This document shows positions 49,697 through 58,286 of a stretch of DNA of 64,000 bases, in pieces. The notes under the pieces were generated by a model. The model did no database searches and was not told the origin of the DNA. It worked only from the letters and a program-made list of their open reading frames with translations. Source of the DNA: Bacteroidales bacterium (lineage in GTDB: Bacteria > Bacteroidota > Bacteroidia > Bacteroidales > F082); contig JAFYHS010000012.1 in NCBI GenBank assembly GCA_017539045.1, positions 1 through 64,000 of the forward strand, read 5' to 3'. A program made the position numbers and the translations under genes. Every line of letters starts with the position of its first letter. Position 1 is the stretch's first letter.

Positions 49697-50077
49697 TTAT
49701 TTCTTTTCTTCGGTTATGGCTTCGTCGATCACTTTTTTCAGAGCTTCCAGCTCTTCGAGGCTGAAGTTCTCCTTTTTGGCGAAGGCCGAAACGAGGTCTA
49801 AATAGGAATTGTTGAAATAGCGTTCCACCACGCTACCGAGATAGCGCTGCGAGTATTCCTCCTTGCTGATGGCAGCCGAGTAGCGGTTGGCACGACAGAA
49901 GGTCTCGTGCTTTACGAAGCCTTTGTTTTCCAAGATCTTGATGACGGTCAGCACGGTGTTGTAGGCCGGCTTGGGCTCGGGGAAGGCTGCCATAATCTCG
50001 TTGGCGAAGCCCTGGCCGATGCTCCAGATGACTTGCATCACTTGTTCCTCTCCTTTTGTTAACTCTTTCATTTTCAA
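49697..50077 (-). CDS. BlaI/MecI-family transcriptional repressor
   Basis: A 126-residue winged-helix repressor (LTKGEEQVMQVIWSIG start; AYNTVLTVIKILENKGFV helix-turn-helix). The C-terminal part is a dimerisation helix region with cleavage-type sequence for the M56 protease encoded next. Its stop is 3 bp before the M56-TonB start, so they form a two-gene regulatory operon. Target promoter probably its own; no operator was identified. Confidence 0.92.
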   Translation of the reverse strand: MKMKELTKGEEQVMQVIWSIGQGFANEIMAAFPEPKPAYNTVLTVIKILENKGFVKHETFCRANRYSAAISKEEYSQRYLGSVVERYFNNSYLDLVSAFAKKENFSLEELEALKKVIDEAITEEKK

Positions 50078-50090
50078 TATCTTTTATTAA

Positions 50091-51104
50091 TTAGTATACG
50101 AGGTTTATGCGTTTTTTCGTTTTCTCTAATCTCATTAATTCTTGATCAGTTAGTATGAAATCGTTGTCACGTAAGATAAGGGTTCCCATCTCTGGTTTTT
50201 CCACAAGTTCCCACGGGAAGCGCTCCAACAGGTTGTGTTCGGCGTCGAACTCGTAAAGTGCTTTCATCTTCGACAAATCGGGCAGCTCCAGCAGGTGATT
50301 GAATCCCACACCGAAGCGTTCGATGGAATCCATCTCCGTGATCCATTCCGGAATGAAATGTAACTCGTTGTGGTGGATATAGAAATATTTCAGGCGTTTC
50401 AGGTTGCGCAATGTGTCGGGAATTTCCTCAATTTTGTTGAACGAAAGGAAGAGTTGCTGCAGGTTGTCCATGTCGCCAATGAAATCACGGATTTCAGTAA
50501 TCTTATTCTTATAGAAATCCAAATGTTTTAGGTCGTTGAAACCCTCCAGGACCTCCGGAATAGCTTCAAACTTGTTCTCATAGAAAATCAAGTATCTGGC
50601 TTGTTTCATCTCGGCAAACGACTTGGGCAAGGTGCTGAGTTGGTTCTTTGACAGGTTCAGGCTTTCGCAATGCAGCACACCAATATTGTCAGGGAGCTTC
50701 TTGATGCCATTACCCGCCATCAAGACATCTTCGACTTTCGACAGGCGGCGTATATCCCGCCTTTTCAAGTTCAGTTTGTTGAAGTTCAAGTTGATTTCTT
50801 CGAGACTATCAAGCGAACTGAGCCATCTGGGAATGTGTTTGATATGGTTGCCCTCCAGATTCAGTCTTTGCAGATGCTTGCAACGTTTGATGCTCGAAGG
50901 AATCCTGTCAAGACCACTATTGGTCAGCGAGAGCACCTCGATCTTATTGTCTTTGGGAATGTCAAGATCGTATACTTCGGCCCTAACGACTTCAAACACA
51001 GTCACCGAATCAGGAACATAAGTCACATACTTGGCTCGTTGAGTCGCGCATGAGGTGAATATTCCCATCACCATTAATAATACTATGTGTCGTTTGATAG
51101 CCAT
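50091..51104 (-). CDS. Leucine-rich repeat lipoprotein
   Basis: A 337-residue lipoprotein, signal MAIKRHIVLLMVMGIFTSC. LRRs with LxxLxLxxNxLxxLP pattern run through about 55-320 (HLQRLNLEGNHIKHIPRWL, LQQLFLSFNKIEEIPDTL). This is the plant/ Ras-suppressor-like LRR type, unlike the SDS22-type repeats of the 33420 gene. It lies 13 bp upstream of BlaI on the same strand. Promoter -7 box (TATATTTG in reverse) at 51125-51132. Confidence 0.85.
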   Translation of the reverse strand: MAIKRHIVLLMVMGIFTSCATQRAKYVTYVPDSVTVFEVVRAEVYDLDIPKDNKIEVLSLTNSGLDRIPSSIKRCKHLQRLNLEGNHIKHIPRWLSSLDSLEEINLNFNKLNLKRRDIRRLSKVEDVLMAGNGIKKLPDNIGVLHCESLNLSKNQLSTLPKSFAEMKQARYLIFYENKFEAIPEVLEGFNDLKHLDFYKNKITEIRDFIGDMDNLQQLFLSFNKIEEIPDTLRNLKRLKYFYIHHNELHFIPEWITEMDSIERFGVGFNHLLELPDLSKMKALYEFDAEHNLLERFPWELVEKPEMGTLILRDNDFILTDQELMRLEKTKKRINLVY

Positions 51105-51124
51105 TTTGGTAAGTCTTGACGCTG

Positions 51125-51153
51125 CAAATATAGATAACTTTTTGAATATACAA
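51125..51153 (-). promoter_or_regulatory. Promoter upstream of the LRR lipoprotein-BlaI-M56 genes
   Basis: In reverse, TTG (51151-51153) and TATATTTG (51125-51132) are separated by 18 bp. The leader before the ATG at 51104 is about 15 nt. Confidence 0.5.
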
Positions 51154-51309
51154 CTAAATAATTAGTTTAATTATTGCATTTTTCGGTAAATATTTTCTAT
51201 ATTATTGATTTTCAACAGATTTTTACATAGATTTTTCTTTTTTCTTGCGAAGCAATCCGATAAAACCACATTTTTTTCAAAAAATGCATTCCGTTTCGTG
51301 AATTATTCC

Positions 51310-51317
51310 TATTTTTG
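51310..51317 (+). promoter_or_regulatory. -7 box for tRNA-Thr
   Basis: TATTTTTG 38 bp before the tRNA 5' end. A -33 is not clear. Confidence 0.4.
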
Positions 51318-51355
51318 CAGCCGCTTTTAATCCCCTTAGAAGAGGGAAAAGAGAG

Positions 51356-51431
<76 letters not shown>

Positions 51432-51509
51432 GCAAAAGAGTTTCGTTCCGAAACTCTTTTTTTATTGCCCAAAAGCGACTATAATTCCTTCTCTTTCGCG
51501 GAAATTCCC

Positions 51510-51517
51510 TATCTTTG
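51510..51517 (+). promoter_or_regulatory. -7 box for the DUF4175 gene
   Basis: TATCTTTG lies 20 bp before the ATG at 51538, supporting that start and rejecting the long frame beginning in the tRNA. Confidence 0.5.
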
Positions 51518-51537
51518 CAGGTTATTCTATTTTGGAT

Positions 51538-54500
51538 ATGTCTGCACCAAACAAATTGATAGAGAAAATTGAGGGCTTCACACGGAAGTACTACCTTAAC
51601 CGCCTGATACAAGGCGTGTTGGTGGGTGCTGTGCTGTGGATTGTCTTCTATCTGCTCATCAATGGGTTGGAATATTTCTCATGGTTTCCACCCAAAGGCC
51701 GCTTTGTGCTCTTCCTGTTTTTGCTGGCAGGTAGCGCTTTTGTTTTGGTGTACCATTTCCTCATCCCACTCGTCAACCTCATCCGTTTCCGAAAGAAGAT
51801 GTCGGTGGAACAAGCCTCGGTGATGATCGGCAAGTTCTTCCCTGAGATTAAGGACAAGCTGCTCAATACCATCCAGCTGAGCAACCAGATGGAGGAATCT
51901 AACAACGGGGTCGGCCCTTCGACGGGCTCAGGGACCTCAACAGACAATGCCCTATTGGCAGCCACCATCGAGCAGCGTAGTGCCCGCCTCTCCCCTATCC
52001 GGTTCTCCGATGCTGTCGACCTGCGTGGCAACCTGAAGTATCTTGGCATCTTTTTCGGTTCGCTCCTTTTATTAATCGCCTTGATGGTGTTTTTGCCGTC
52101 CTTCGCAGTGCAGCCCACCCAACGTATCGTCAACTATGAGCAGCATTTCGAGAAGCCCCTACCCTACCAAGTTGAAATCGAACAGGATGATATAGAGACC
52201 ACACAAGGCAAGGAAGTGAAATTCAACATTCACGTTACAGGTGACCGCATCCCCGATGCCTTCTATGTGAAGAGCGAATTGGGGCAACAACTAATGACCA
52301 AAGGGTCGGCCAACGATTTCAGCTACACTTTCAAAAATCTGTTCAACGATTTGACCTTTAATGTCATTGGCGGAGAATACACCAGCCGTCCCCTGCATAT
52401 CACCGTACACCCCAACCCTACCCTACTCTCCTACCGCTGCGAGTTACGCTATCCTTCCTATATCCATCGCACCAACGAGACCTTAGATGCCAAGACGCGA
52501 CTTATTGTCCCACAAGGCACCAGCCTCACCTTCAGTTTTACCACACGCGACACCGAGCAGATGTCCGTCACCCGCGACTCGCTAACCACCGACCTGACGG
52601 CCAACAACGATGTTTTTGCCTATCAGTTTGTCGCGGCACAAAACACCAAGTTTGAGGTGCAGGTGCAGAACACCTGGAACCAAAACATTGAACCCCTACC
52701 CTTCTCCGTTGATGTCATCCCCGACGCTTACCCTGACATCCGCGTGGAGTCGTTCGACGAACAACTCTCTGACGATGTCTATTTCTCAGGCCTCGTCACC
52801 GACGACTATGGCTTTAGCAAGCTTACCTTCAACTGCATCGTCAAGGAACCCATAGAAAAGAACATTGTCAAGACGGTGCCTTTGGATACCAAGCAGACCC
52901 GCACCTCATTCTTCTATCAGTTCAACATGGACGATCTAGGCATCATGCCCGGACAGAACATGGAGGTTTATTTCGTGGTGTGGGACAACGACGGTTTCCA
53001 CGGACCCAAGTCGAAGCGATCGGAGACCTTCACCTATTACAAGCCTTCAGAAGCGGCCTTGGACAGCATCGCCGACCAGCAGTCGGAAGACATCATGGAA
53101 CGCCTGCAAGAGAAGTCGCAAGAGGCTGACAAACTGCAAGACGAAATCGAAAAGATGCTGCAAGACCTCATCCAGAAGAAAGACTTGGATTGGTCGGACA
53201 AGGAGAAGATGAAAGACTTGCTCGAAAAACAGCAAAAGATCCAAGACGAATGGAATAAGTTGCAAGAGGAGCAAGAAAAGTTAGAGGACTTCATGAAAGA
53301 GCACGACTTGGGCAACGAAGACCTCATCAAGAAGCAAGAACAGATCAACAAACTCTTCGACGAAGTAATCCCCGAAGAGTTGAAGAAGATGATGGAGCAG
53401 ATCGACAAGTTGCTTGAAGAGATGCCACGCGAGCAGATGCAGCAGATGATGCAGGACATCAAGAAAAACAACCAGTCGATGCAGGATCTACTCGACCGCA
53501 ACCTCTCACTTTTGGAGCAACTGAAGATGGAAAAAGACCTCAATGAGTTAGCCAATAAACTGGATAAACTCGGCGAAGAGTTGCAGAAGCAAGAGGCTGA
53601 AAACCAAAATAAAGCAGGGGAGGAGAACGAGCAAAAATCGGCCGAGGAAGCCAAAGAGCAGTTCGACAAGATGATGGACGAACTCGACCAACTCCTGGAG
53701 AAGAACCAAGAGCTGCAGCAGCCCTTCGACATGCAAAAAGACGAGGAGATGCAGGAGAGCATCGACCAGGACTTGCAAGACGCCATGCAGAACGAGCAAA
53801 ACAGCCAGCAGCAACAGTCGCAGCAGAAGAAACAGGATGCCGGCCAAAAGATGCAGCAGATGGCCAACAACATGATGATGCAAATGCAGATGCAAGGCAT
53901 GCAACAAATGGCCGAAGACGCCCATCTGATGCGTGTTTTGCTCGAAAATGTGGTACACGCCTCGCACGAACAGGAAGACTTAATGACTGAGATTGGAAGC
54001 ATGCGCACCGATGACCCATCGTTGGTCGAAAAGATCATCCATCAGAAGGAAGTGGCCGACAATTTCAATATGGTTCGTGACTCCTTGCGCAGCATGGCTA
54101 TGCGTCAGCCCATGGTACAGAATTTCGTCTTCGATGAGCTGCATACCATAGAAACACAGACGGAAAACGCCATGAAATACCTCAACGATTTGAAGCTATC
54201 ACAGGCTATGCGTCATCAACAGACCGCCATGATGTCGATGAACAACCTGGCGTTGATGTTGGCCGAGTCGTTGGAGAACATGGAAAACAGCATGGAATCC
54301 ATGGGCATGCCGATGGCATGTCCCATGCCCAAACAAGGCCAAGGACAACAAAGCATGCAAAGGATGCAGCAACTGCAACAGCAGCTCAGTGAGCAACTGA
54401 AGCAAATGCAGCAACAAATGGAACAGGGGCAACAAACACCGAATTCAATGAGTGAGGAGTTTGCCCGCATGGCCGCCGAACAGGAAATGCTGCGCCAAGG

Positions 54501-54876
54501 CATGCAGCAGATGCTCAACGAAATGAAGGAAAACGGACAAATTGGCGACGATGGTCTCAACGAAATCATCAAGGATATGGAGAAGTTGGAAGAGGAGCTG
54601 GTGAACAAGAAGATCAACCGACAGATGATTGAACGCAGCCAGCGCATAGAATCACGCATGCTGGAGTCGCAAAAGGCGCAGGAGAAACGCGAACAAGAGG
54701 AGAAGCGCAAGTCGAACGAATATAAGGGCTCGCAGTTCGAACGTAAGATCGACGAGTATCTCTACGAGCAGTCGCTCAAGAAAAACCAGGAGTTTCTGCG
54801 CAGCAACCCCATCGAATACGCACCTTATTACAAAGATAAGATCAACGAATATTACTTGAAGAAAAACACGCATTGA
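51538..54876 (+). CDS. DUF4175-family large membrane/coiled-coil protein
   Basis: A 1112-residue protein from ATG 51538. Two N-terminal TMs (LIQGVLVGAVLWIVFYLLI, FVLFLFLLAGSAFVLVYHF) and a third near residue 175-195 precede a large periplasmic beta-rich part (about 200-500). The C-terminal half (about 520-1100) is a long charged coiled-coil, very rich in Gln, Met and Glu (QMQMQGMQQMAEDAH). This layout matches Bacteroidota DUF4175 proteins. Residues 126-133 come from repeat family D. The stop is 1 bp before the ybeY start. Role unknown, perhaps envelope organisation. Confidence 0.8.
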   Translation: MSAPNKLIEKIEGFTRKYYLNRLIQGVLVGAVLWIVFYLLINGLEYFSWFPPKGRFVLFLFLLAGSAFVLVYHFLIPLVNLIRFRKKMSVEQASVMIGKFFPEIKDKLLNTIQLSNQMEESNNGVGPSTGSGTSTDNALLAATIEQRSARLSPIRFSDAVDLRGNLKYLGIFFGSLLLLIALMVFLPSFAVQPTQRIVNYEQHFEKPLPYQVEIEQDDIETTQGKEVKFNIHVTGDRIPDAFYVKSELGQQLMTKGSANDFSYTFKNLFNDLTFNVIGGEYTSRPLHITVHPNPTLLSYRCELRYPSYIHRTNETLDAKTRLIVPQGTSLTFSFTTRDTEQMSVTRDSLTTDLTANNDVFAYQFVAAQNTKFEVQVQNTWNQNIEPLPFSVDVIPDAYPDIRVESFDEQLSDDVYFSGLVTDDYGFSKLTFNCIVKEPIEKNIVKTVPLDTKQTRTSFFYQFNMDDLGIMPGQNMEVYFVVWDNDGFHGPKSKRSETFTYYKPSEAALDSIADQQSEDIMERLQEKSQEADKLQDEIEKMLQDLIQKKDLDWSDKEKMKDLLEKQQKIQDEWNKLQEEQEKLEDFMKEHDLGNEDLIKKQEQINKLFDEVIPEELKKMMEQIDKLLEEMPREQMQQMMQDIKKNNQSMQDLLDRNLSLLEQLKMEKDLNELANKLDKLGEELQKQEAENQNKAGEENEQKSAEEAKEQFDKMMDELDQLLEKNQELQQPFDMQKDEEMQESIDQDLQDAMQNEQNSQQQQSQQKKQDAGQKMQQMANNMMMQMQMQGMQQMAEDAHLMRVLLENVVHASHEQEDLMTEIGSMRTDDPSLVEKIIHQKEVADNFNMVRDSLRSMAMRQPMVQNFVFDELHTIETQTENAMKYLNDLKLSQAMRHQQTAMMSMNNLALMLAESLENMENSMESMGMPMACPMPKQGQGQQSMQRMQQLQQQLSEQLKQMQQQMEQGQQTPNSMSEEFARMAAEQEMLRQGMQQMLNEMKENGQIGDDGLNEIIKDMEKLEEELVNKKINRQMIERSQRIESRMLESQKAQEKREQEEKRKSNEYKGSQFERKIDEYLYEQSLKKNQEFLRSNPIEYAPYYKDKINEYYLKKNTH
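51915..51936. repeat. Repeat family D, in-frame within the DUF4175 gene
   Basis: CCCTTCGACGGGCTCAGGG plus ACC is the inverse of the menA copy. It encodes PSTGSGT in the cytosolic loop between TM segments. Confidence 0.75.
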
Positions 54877-54877
54877 G

Positions 54878-55297
54878 ATGATCAGATTCAGCACATTGGA
54901 TGTGGAAATGCCGCCTGTCGACCCGCAACGCGACAAGGCTTGGATCAGCCAGGTGGTGGAAAGCTACGGCAAGACGGTAGGGGAGTTGTACTACTATTTC
55001 TGCAGCGACGAAAAGCTGTTGGAGATCAACAGGGAACGCCTTGGCCACGACTTCTACACCGACATCGTCACCTTCCCACTGAACGACTGTGAGTCCGTGT
55101 TATCGAGCGAGTTCTGCATCAGCATTGACCGCATCAAGGAGAATGCCGTTACCTTTGGTCGCAGCTATGAGAGCGAATTGCATCGTGTCATCATTCATGG
55201 TGTGTTGCATCTCATAGGTTTCGACGACCTGACGTATAAGGAGGAAAAAGAGATGCGGGAAAAAGAGGAAGAAGCATTGGTGTTATTGTTTAGTTAA
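54878..55297 (+). CDS. ybeY: Endoribonuclease YbeY (rRNA maturation)
   Basis: A 139-residue UPF0054 metalloprotein that processes 16S rRNA and takes part in ribosome quality control. Family signature HGVLHLIGFDD: His107 and His111 are present, while the third ligand His is Asp117. A similar substitution is common in Bacteroidota, so the enzyme is probably still functional. The ATG follows the DUF4175 stop by one base. It starts an operon-like run with mnmG. Confidence 0.93.
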   Translation: MIRFSTLDVEMPPVDPQRDKAWISQVVESYGKTVGELYYYFCSDEKLLEINRERLGHDFYTDIVTFPLNDCESVLSSEFCISIDRIKENAVTFGRSYESELHRVIIHGVLHLIGFDDLTYKEEKEMREKEEEALVLLFS

Positions 55298-55322
55298 TTG
55301 ATTATCAAATATTTATATAAAT

Positions 55323-55338
55323 TGTTTCCCGTGAAACA
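55323..55338. promoter_or_regulatory. parS-like palindrome 1, upstream of mnmG
   Basis: TGTTTCCCGTGAAACA differs from the ParB consensus TGTTTCACGTGAAACA at one base. It ends 12 bp before the mnmG ATG. Confidence 0.55.
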
Positions 55339-55350
55339 CTGACAAAGAGC

Positions 55351-57222
55351 ATGTATTTTGAACCGTATGATATCATCGTTGTAGGCGCCGGTCATGCCGG
55401 ATGCGAAGCGGCGGCAGCAGCAGCCAATATGGGCAGCAAAGTCCTGCTCGTCACCATGGACCTGCGGCTGTTTGCCTCCATGTCGTGCAACCCAGCCATG
55501 GGCGGTATCGCCAAAGGTCAAATCGTCCGCGAAATTGACGCCATGGGCGGCTATTCTGGCATTGTCAGCGACCGCACCATGATCCAATTCAGGATGCTCA
55601 ACAAGTCGAAAGGACCCGCCATGTGGAGTCCACGGTGCCAAAGCGACAAGATGATGTTCTCTGCCGAGTGGCGTAGCCTACTGGAAAAGACACCCAACCT
55701 CGACTTCTGGCAGGACACCGTAACGGGTCTATTGATCGAAGGCGACCAAGTGAAAGGCGTGAGGGCCATGATGGGTGGGGAGATCCAAAGTAAGGCCGTC
55801 ATCTTGACCAATGGCACCTTCCTGAACGGTTTGATCCATATCGGCGAACAGCATTTTCCGGGTGGCAGAATGGGTGAAGTGGCCAGTCATGGCATCACCG
55901 AGCAGCTTAAGGACTACGGATTTGAAGCCAAACGACTCAAGACCGGCACTCCAGTACGTATCGACGGGCGCACCATCAACTTCAGCAAACTCATCGAACA
56001 AAAGGGCGATGATGATGTAGTTGGATTCTCCTATATTGAGCCGTTCAAAATCAACAAGCAGAGAAGCTGTTGGATAGCCCACACCTCATTAAAAGTGCAT
56101 GAAACGCTGCGCAAAGGGTTCAAATACTCTCCTATGTTCAATGGCAGAATCCAAGGGGTTGGTCCTAGGTATTGCCCCAGCATCGAGGATAAGATAGAAC
56201 GATTCTCAGGCAAAGACAGCCATCAACTGTTCGTAGAGCCCGAAGGCTGGACCACGGAAGAGTATTACCTCAATGGTTTTAGTTCTTCCTTGCCAGATTA
56301 TATCCAATATGAAGCCTTGCGACAAATAGAAGGCTTCGAAAATGCCAAGATCTTCAGACCAGGCTATGCCATCGAATATGACTATTTCCCACCCGAGCAA
56401 CTGCACCATTCCTTGGAAACAAGACTTGTGCATGGATTATACTTTGCCGGGCAAATCAACGGAACAACAGGCTACGAGGAAGCCGCTTGCCAAGGCATGA
56501 TGGCGGGTATCAATGCATCATTGTCATTGAGAGACGAACAACCGCTGGTCCTTTCGAGAACACAAGCGTATATAGGCGTACTCATCGATGATCTCATCAC
56601 AAAAGGCGTGGATGAACCCTATAGGATGTTCACGAGTAGGGCAGAATATAGGATCCTTCTACGACAAGACAATGCCGATGCACGACTCACGGAATTATCA
56701 TATAAGATAGGCTTAGCCAAAGAGGACCGCTACCAGAAATACCAAGAGAAACAGAAGAAAGTAGAAGAGATAAAACAATTCTTGAACGATACTTACGTTT
56801 ATCCAGAGGAGATCAATGGTCTACTCGAACAAAAAGAAAGCTCGAAAATAGACCAAAAGCTGAGACTATCATATTTACTCTTAAGGCCACAACTGGAGCT
56901 TGCGGATATAATTGAAACTGTCCCAGCATTGGAACAATTCAAGACCCAAGATAGATTTACCAAAGAGTGTCTCGAAGAGGCAGAAATACAAATCAAATAC
57001 GACAGTTACATTCAAAAAGAATATGAACTAGCAGACAAACTAAACCGATTAGAAAACATAAAGCTACCCATTGATTTCGACTACCATACGATTCAATCAC
57101 TATCATATGAATGCCGCGAAAAACTGAACCGCTACAAACCGGAAACACTAGGTCAAGCGTCAAGAATCAGCGGTATTTCACCAGCTGACATTAACGTATT
57201 AGCCATATTTTTAGGCAGATAG
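55351..57222 (+). CDS. mnmG: tRNA uridine-5-carboxymethylaminomethyl modification enzyme MnmG
   Basis: A 623-residue FAD-dependent enzyme that, with MnmE, makes cmnm5U at the wobble base of several tRNAs. Dinucleotide-binding motif GAGHAGCEAA, the cysteine-containing region CNPAMGGIAKG and the C-terminal SRTEYRILLRQDNAD-like motif (MFTSRAEYRILLRQDNADAR) are present. Composition drifts from about 53% GC at the 5' end to clearly lower at the 3' end. A parS-like palindrome precedes it. Confidence 0.96.
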   Translation: MYFEPYDIIVVGAGHAGCEAAAAAANMGSKVLLVTMDLRLFASMSCNPAMGGIAKGQIVREIDAMGGYSGIVSDRTMIQFRMLNKSKGPAMWSPRCQSDKMMFSAEWRSLLEKTPNLDFWQDTVTGLLIEGDQVKGVRAMMGGEIQSKAVILTNGTFLNGLIHIGEQHFPGGRMGEVASHGITEQLKDYGFEAKRLKTGTPVRIDGRTINFSKLIEQKGDDDVVGFSYIEPFKINKQRSCWIAHTSLKVHETLRKGFKYSPMFNGRIQGVGPRYCPSIEDKIERFSGKDSHQLFVEPEGWTTEEYYLNGFSSSLPDYIQYEALRQIEGFENAKIFRPGYAIEYDYFPPEQLHHSLETRLVHGLYFAGQINGTTGYEEAACQGMMAGINASLSLRDEQPLVLSRTQAYIGVLIDDLITKGVDEPYRMFTSRAEYRILLRQDNADARLTELSYKIGLAKEDRYQKYQEKQKKVEEIKQFLNDTYVYPEEINGLLEQKESSKIDQKLRLSYLLLRPQLELADIIETVPALEQFKTQDRFTKECLEEAEIQIKYDSYIQKEYELADKLNRLENIKLPIDFDYHTIQSLSYECREKLNRYKPETLGQASRISGISPADINVLAIFLGR

Positions 57223-57228
57223 CACAAT

Positions 57229-57244
57229 TGTTCCACATGAAACA
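57229..57244. promoter_or_regulatory. parS-like palindrome 2, between mnmG and the methyltransferase
   Basis: TGTTCCACATGAAACA differs from the consensus at two positions (5 and 9). It ends 9 bp before the next ATG at 57254. Confidence 0.45.
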
Positions 57245-57253
57245 CAAAAAGAG

Positions 57254-58129
57254 ATGAACTACAAATGCCCATGGTGCGGATCAGAAAAAGCACAAATACA
57301 CTTATGGTTAAAGGATGAATTCCTGACCCAAGAGGACTTCCAAATCTACGAATGTAAATCATGCGGTTTATTGTATACAGAACCTAGACCGAACAAAGAA
57401 GAAATAGGCAAATACTATAAATCAGAAGCATATTATAGCCATCAAGAGAATAAGAAAGGCCTGATACCTAGACTCTATGAAGCAGTAAAAAGCATCAACC
57501 TGAAAACAAAACACAAGCTGGCAACAAACGGTATGCAAACAGGTAAAGCGCTAGATATAGGTTGCGGGGTAGGTGATTTCCTGTGTCTTATGGAAAAACA
57601 AGGCTGGGAAACCATGGGCATAGAACCCTCAGAAGAAGCAAAAGAGATTGCTGAAAAGAGACTGAGCCATAAAGTATTAAAGCCGGAGGACCTGCAAAAG
57701 CTGGAAACACAATCCCTAGATTTAATCACCATGTGGCACGTACTGGAACACGTAGATGACTTAAAAGAAGAGATCCATCAAATTGAGCGCGTGCTCAAGC
57801 CCAACGGTAGACTCGTGCTGGCACTCCCAAATTTCAAGTCATACGATGCACAATTCTATAACATTCACTGGGCTGCCTATGATGTACCACGGCACCTGAA
57901 TCACTTTTGCAAAGAATCAATAGTTAAAATATTCAGAAACAGCGAATTAGAACTTGTTGACACAGATAAACTGAGATGGGATGCCTATTACATCTCCTAT
58001 ATGAGCGAAACATTCAAACACCATAGATTTCCTTTAGTAAAAGGCGCCTTCAGAGGTATGATCTCAAACTGCAAAGCAAGGAAATCAAATGAATGGTCAA
58101 GCAGGGTATATATTTTAGAGAGAAAATGA
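57254..58129 (+). CDS. Class I SAM-dependent methyltransferase with zinc ribbon
   Basis: A 291-residue protein. N-terminal zinc ribbon CPWCGS...CKSCGLLY (residues about 4-40) leads to a Rossmann methyltransferase domain (about 90-220): ALDIGCGVGDFLCLMEKQGW, then LITMWHVLEHVDD. The C-terminal part is helical. It belongs to the Methyltransf_23-like class seen next to mnmG in several Bacteroidales. AT-rich. Substrate unknown, a quinone, sugar or protein being possible. Confidence 0.85.
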   Translation: MNYKCPWCGSEKAQIHLWLKDEFLTQEDFQIYECKSCGLLYTEPRPNKEEIGKYYKSEAYYSHQENKKGLIPRLYEAVKSINLKTKHKLATNGMQTGKALDIGCGVGDFLCLMEKQGWETMGIEPSEEAKEIAEKRLSHKVLKPEDLQKLETQSLDLITMWHVLEHVDDLKEEIHQIERVLKPNGRLVLALPNFKSYDAQFYNIHWAAYDVPRHLNHFCKESIVKIFRNSELELVDTDKLRWDAYYISYMSETFKHHRFPLVKGAFRGMISNCKARKSNEWSSRVYILERK

Positions 58130-58286
58130 AAAACTGAAATAAATGCCGTTTTTAGGCCCTTAGAACGATTTTGAAACAAAAACAGAAAGAAGCAAGAGAA
58201 GCACTTAAAAAGCGGCTCAAAACGAAGAAATTATAAAACACAGGATATCAACAATATAAGAGGTTTATCGCTAAATCGGTGGAAAA

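Noticed and set aside
53037..54038. 333-codon Ser/Cys-rich frame antisense to the DUF4175 coiled-coil
   Set aside because: It mirrors the Gln/Glu/Lys-rich coding strand; no signal, domain or promoter.
55323..55338. Palindrome as a rho-independent terminator
   Set aside because: Stem is short, no T run follows, and it lies directly before the mnmG start; parS-like or leader role is more fitting.
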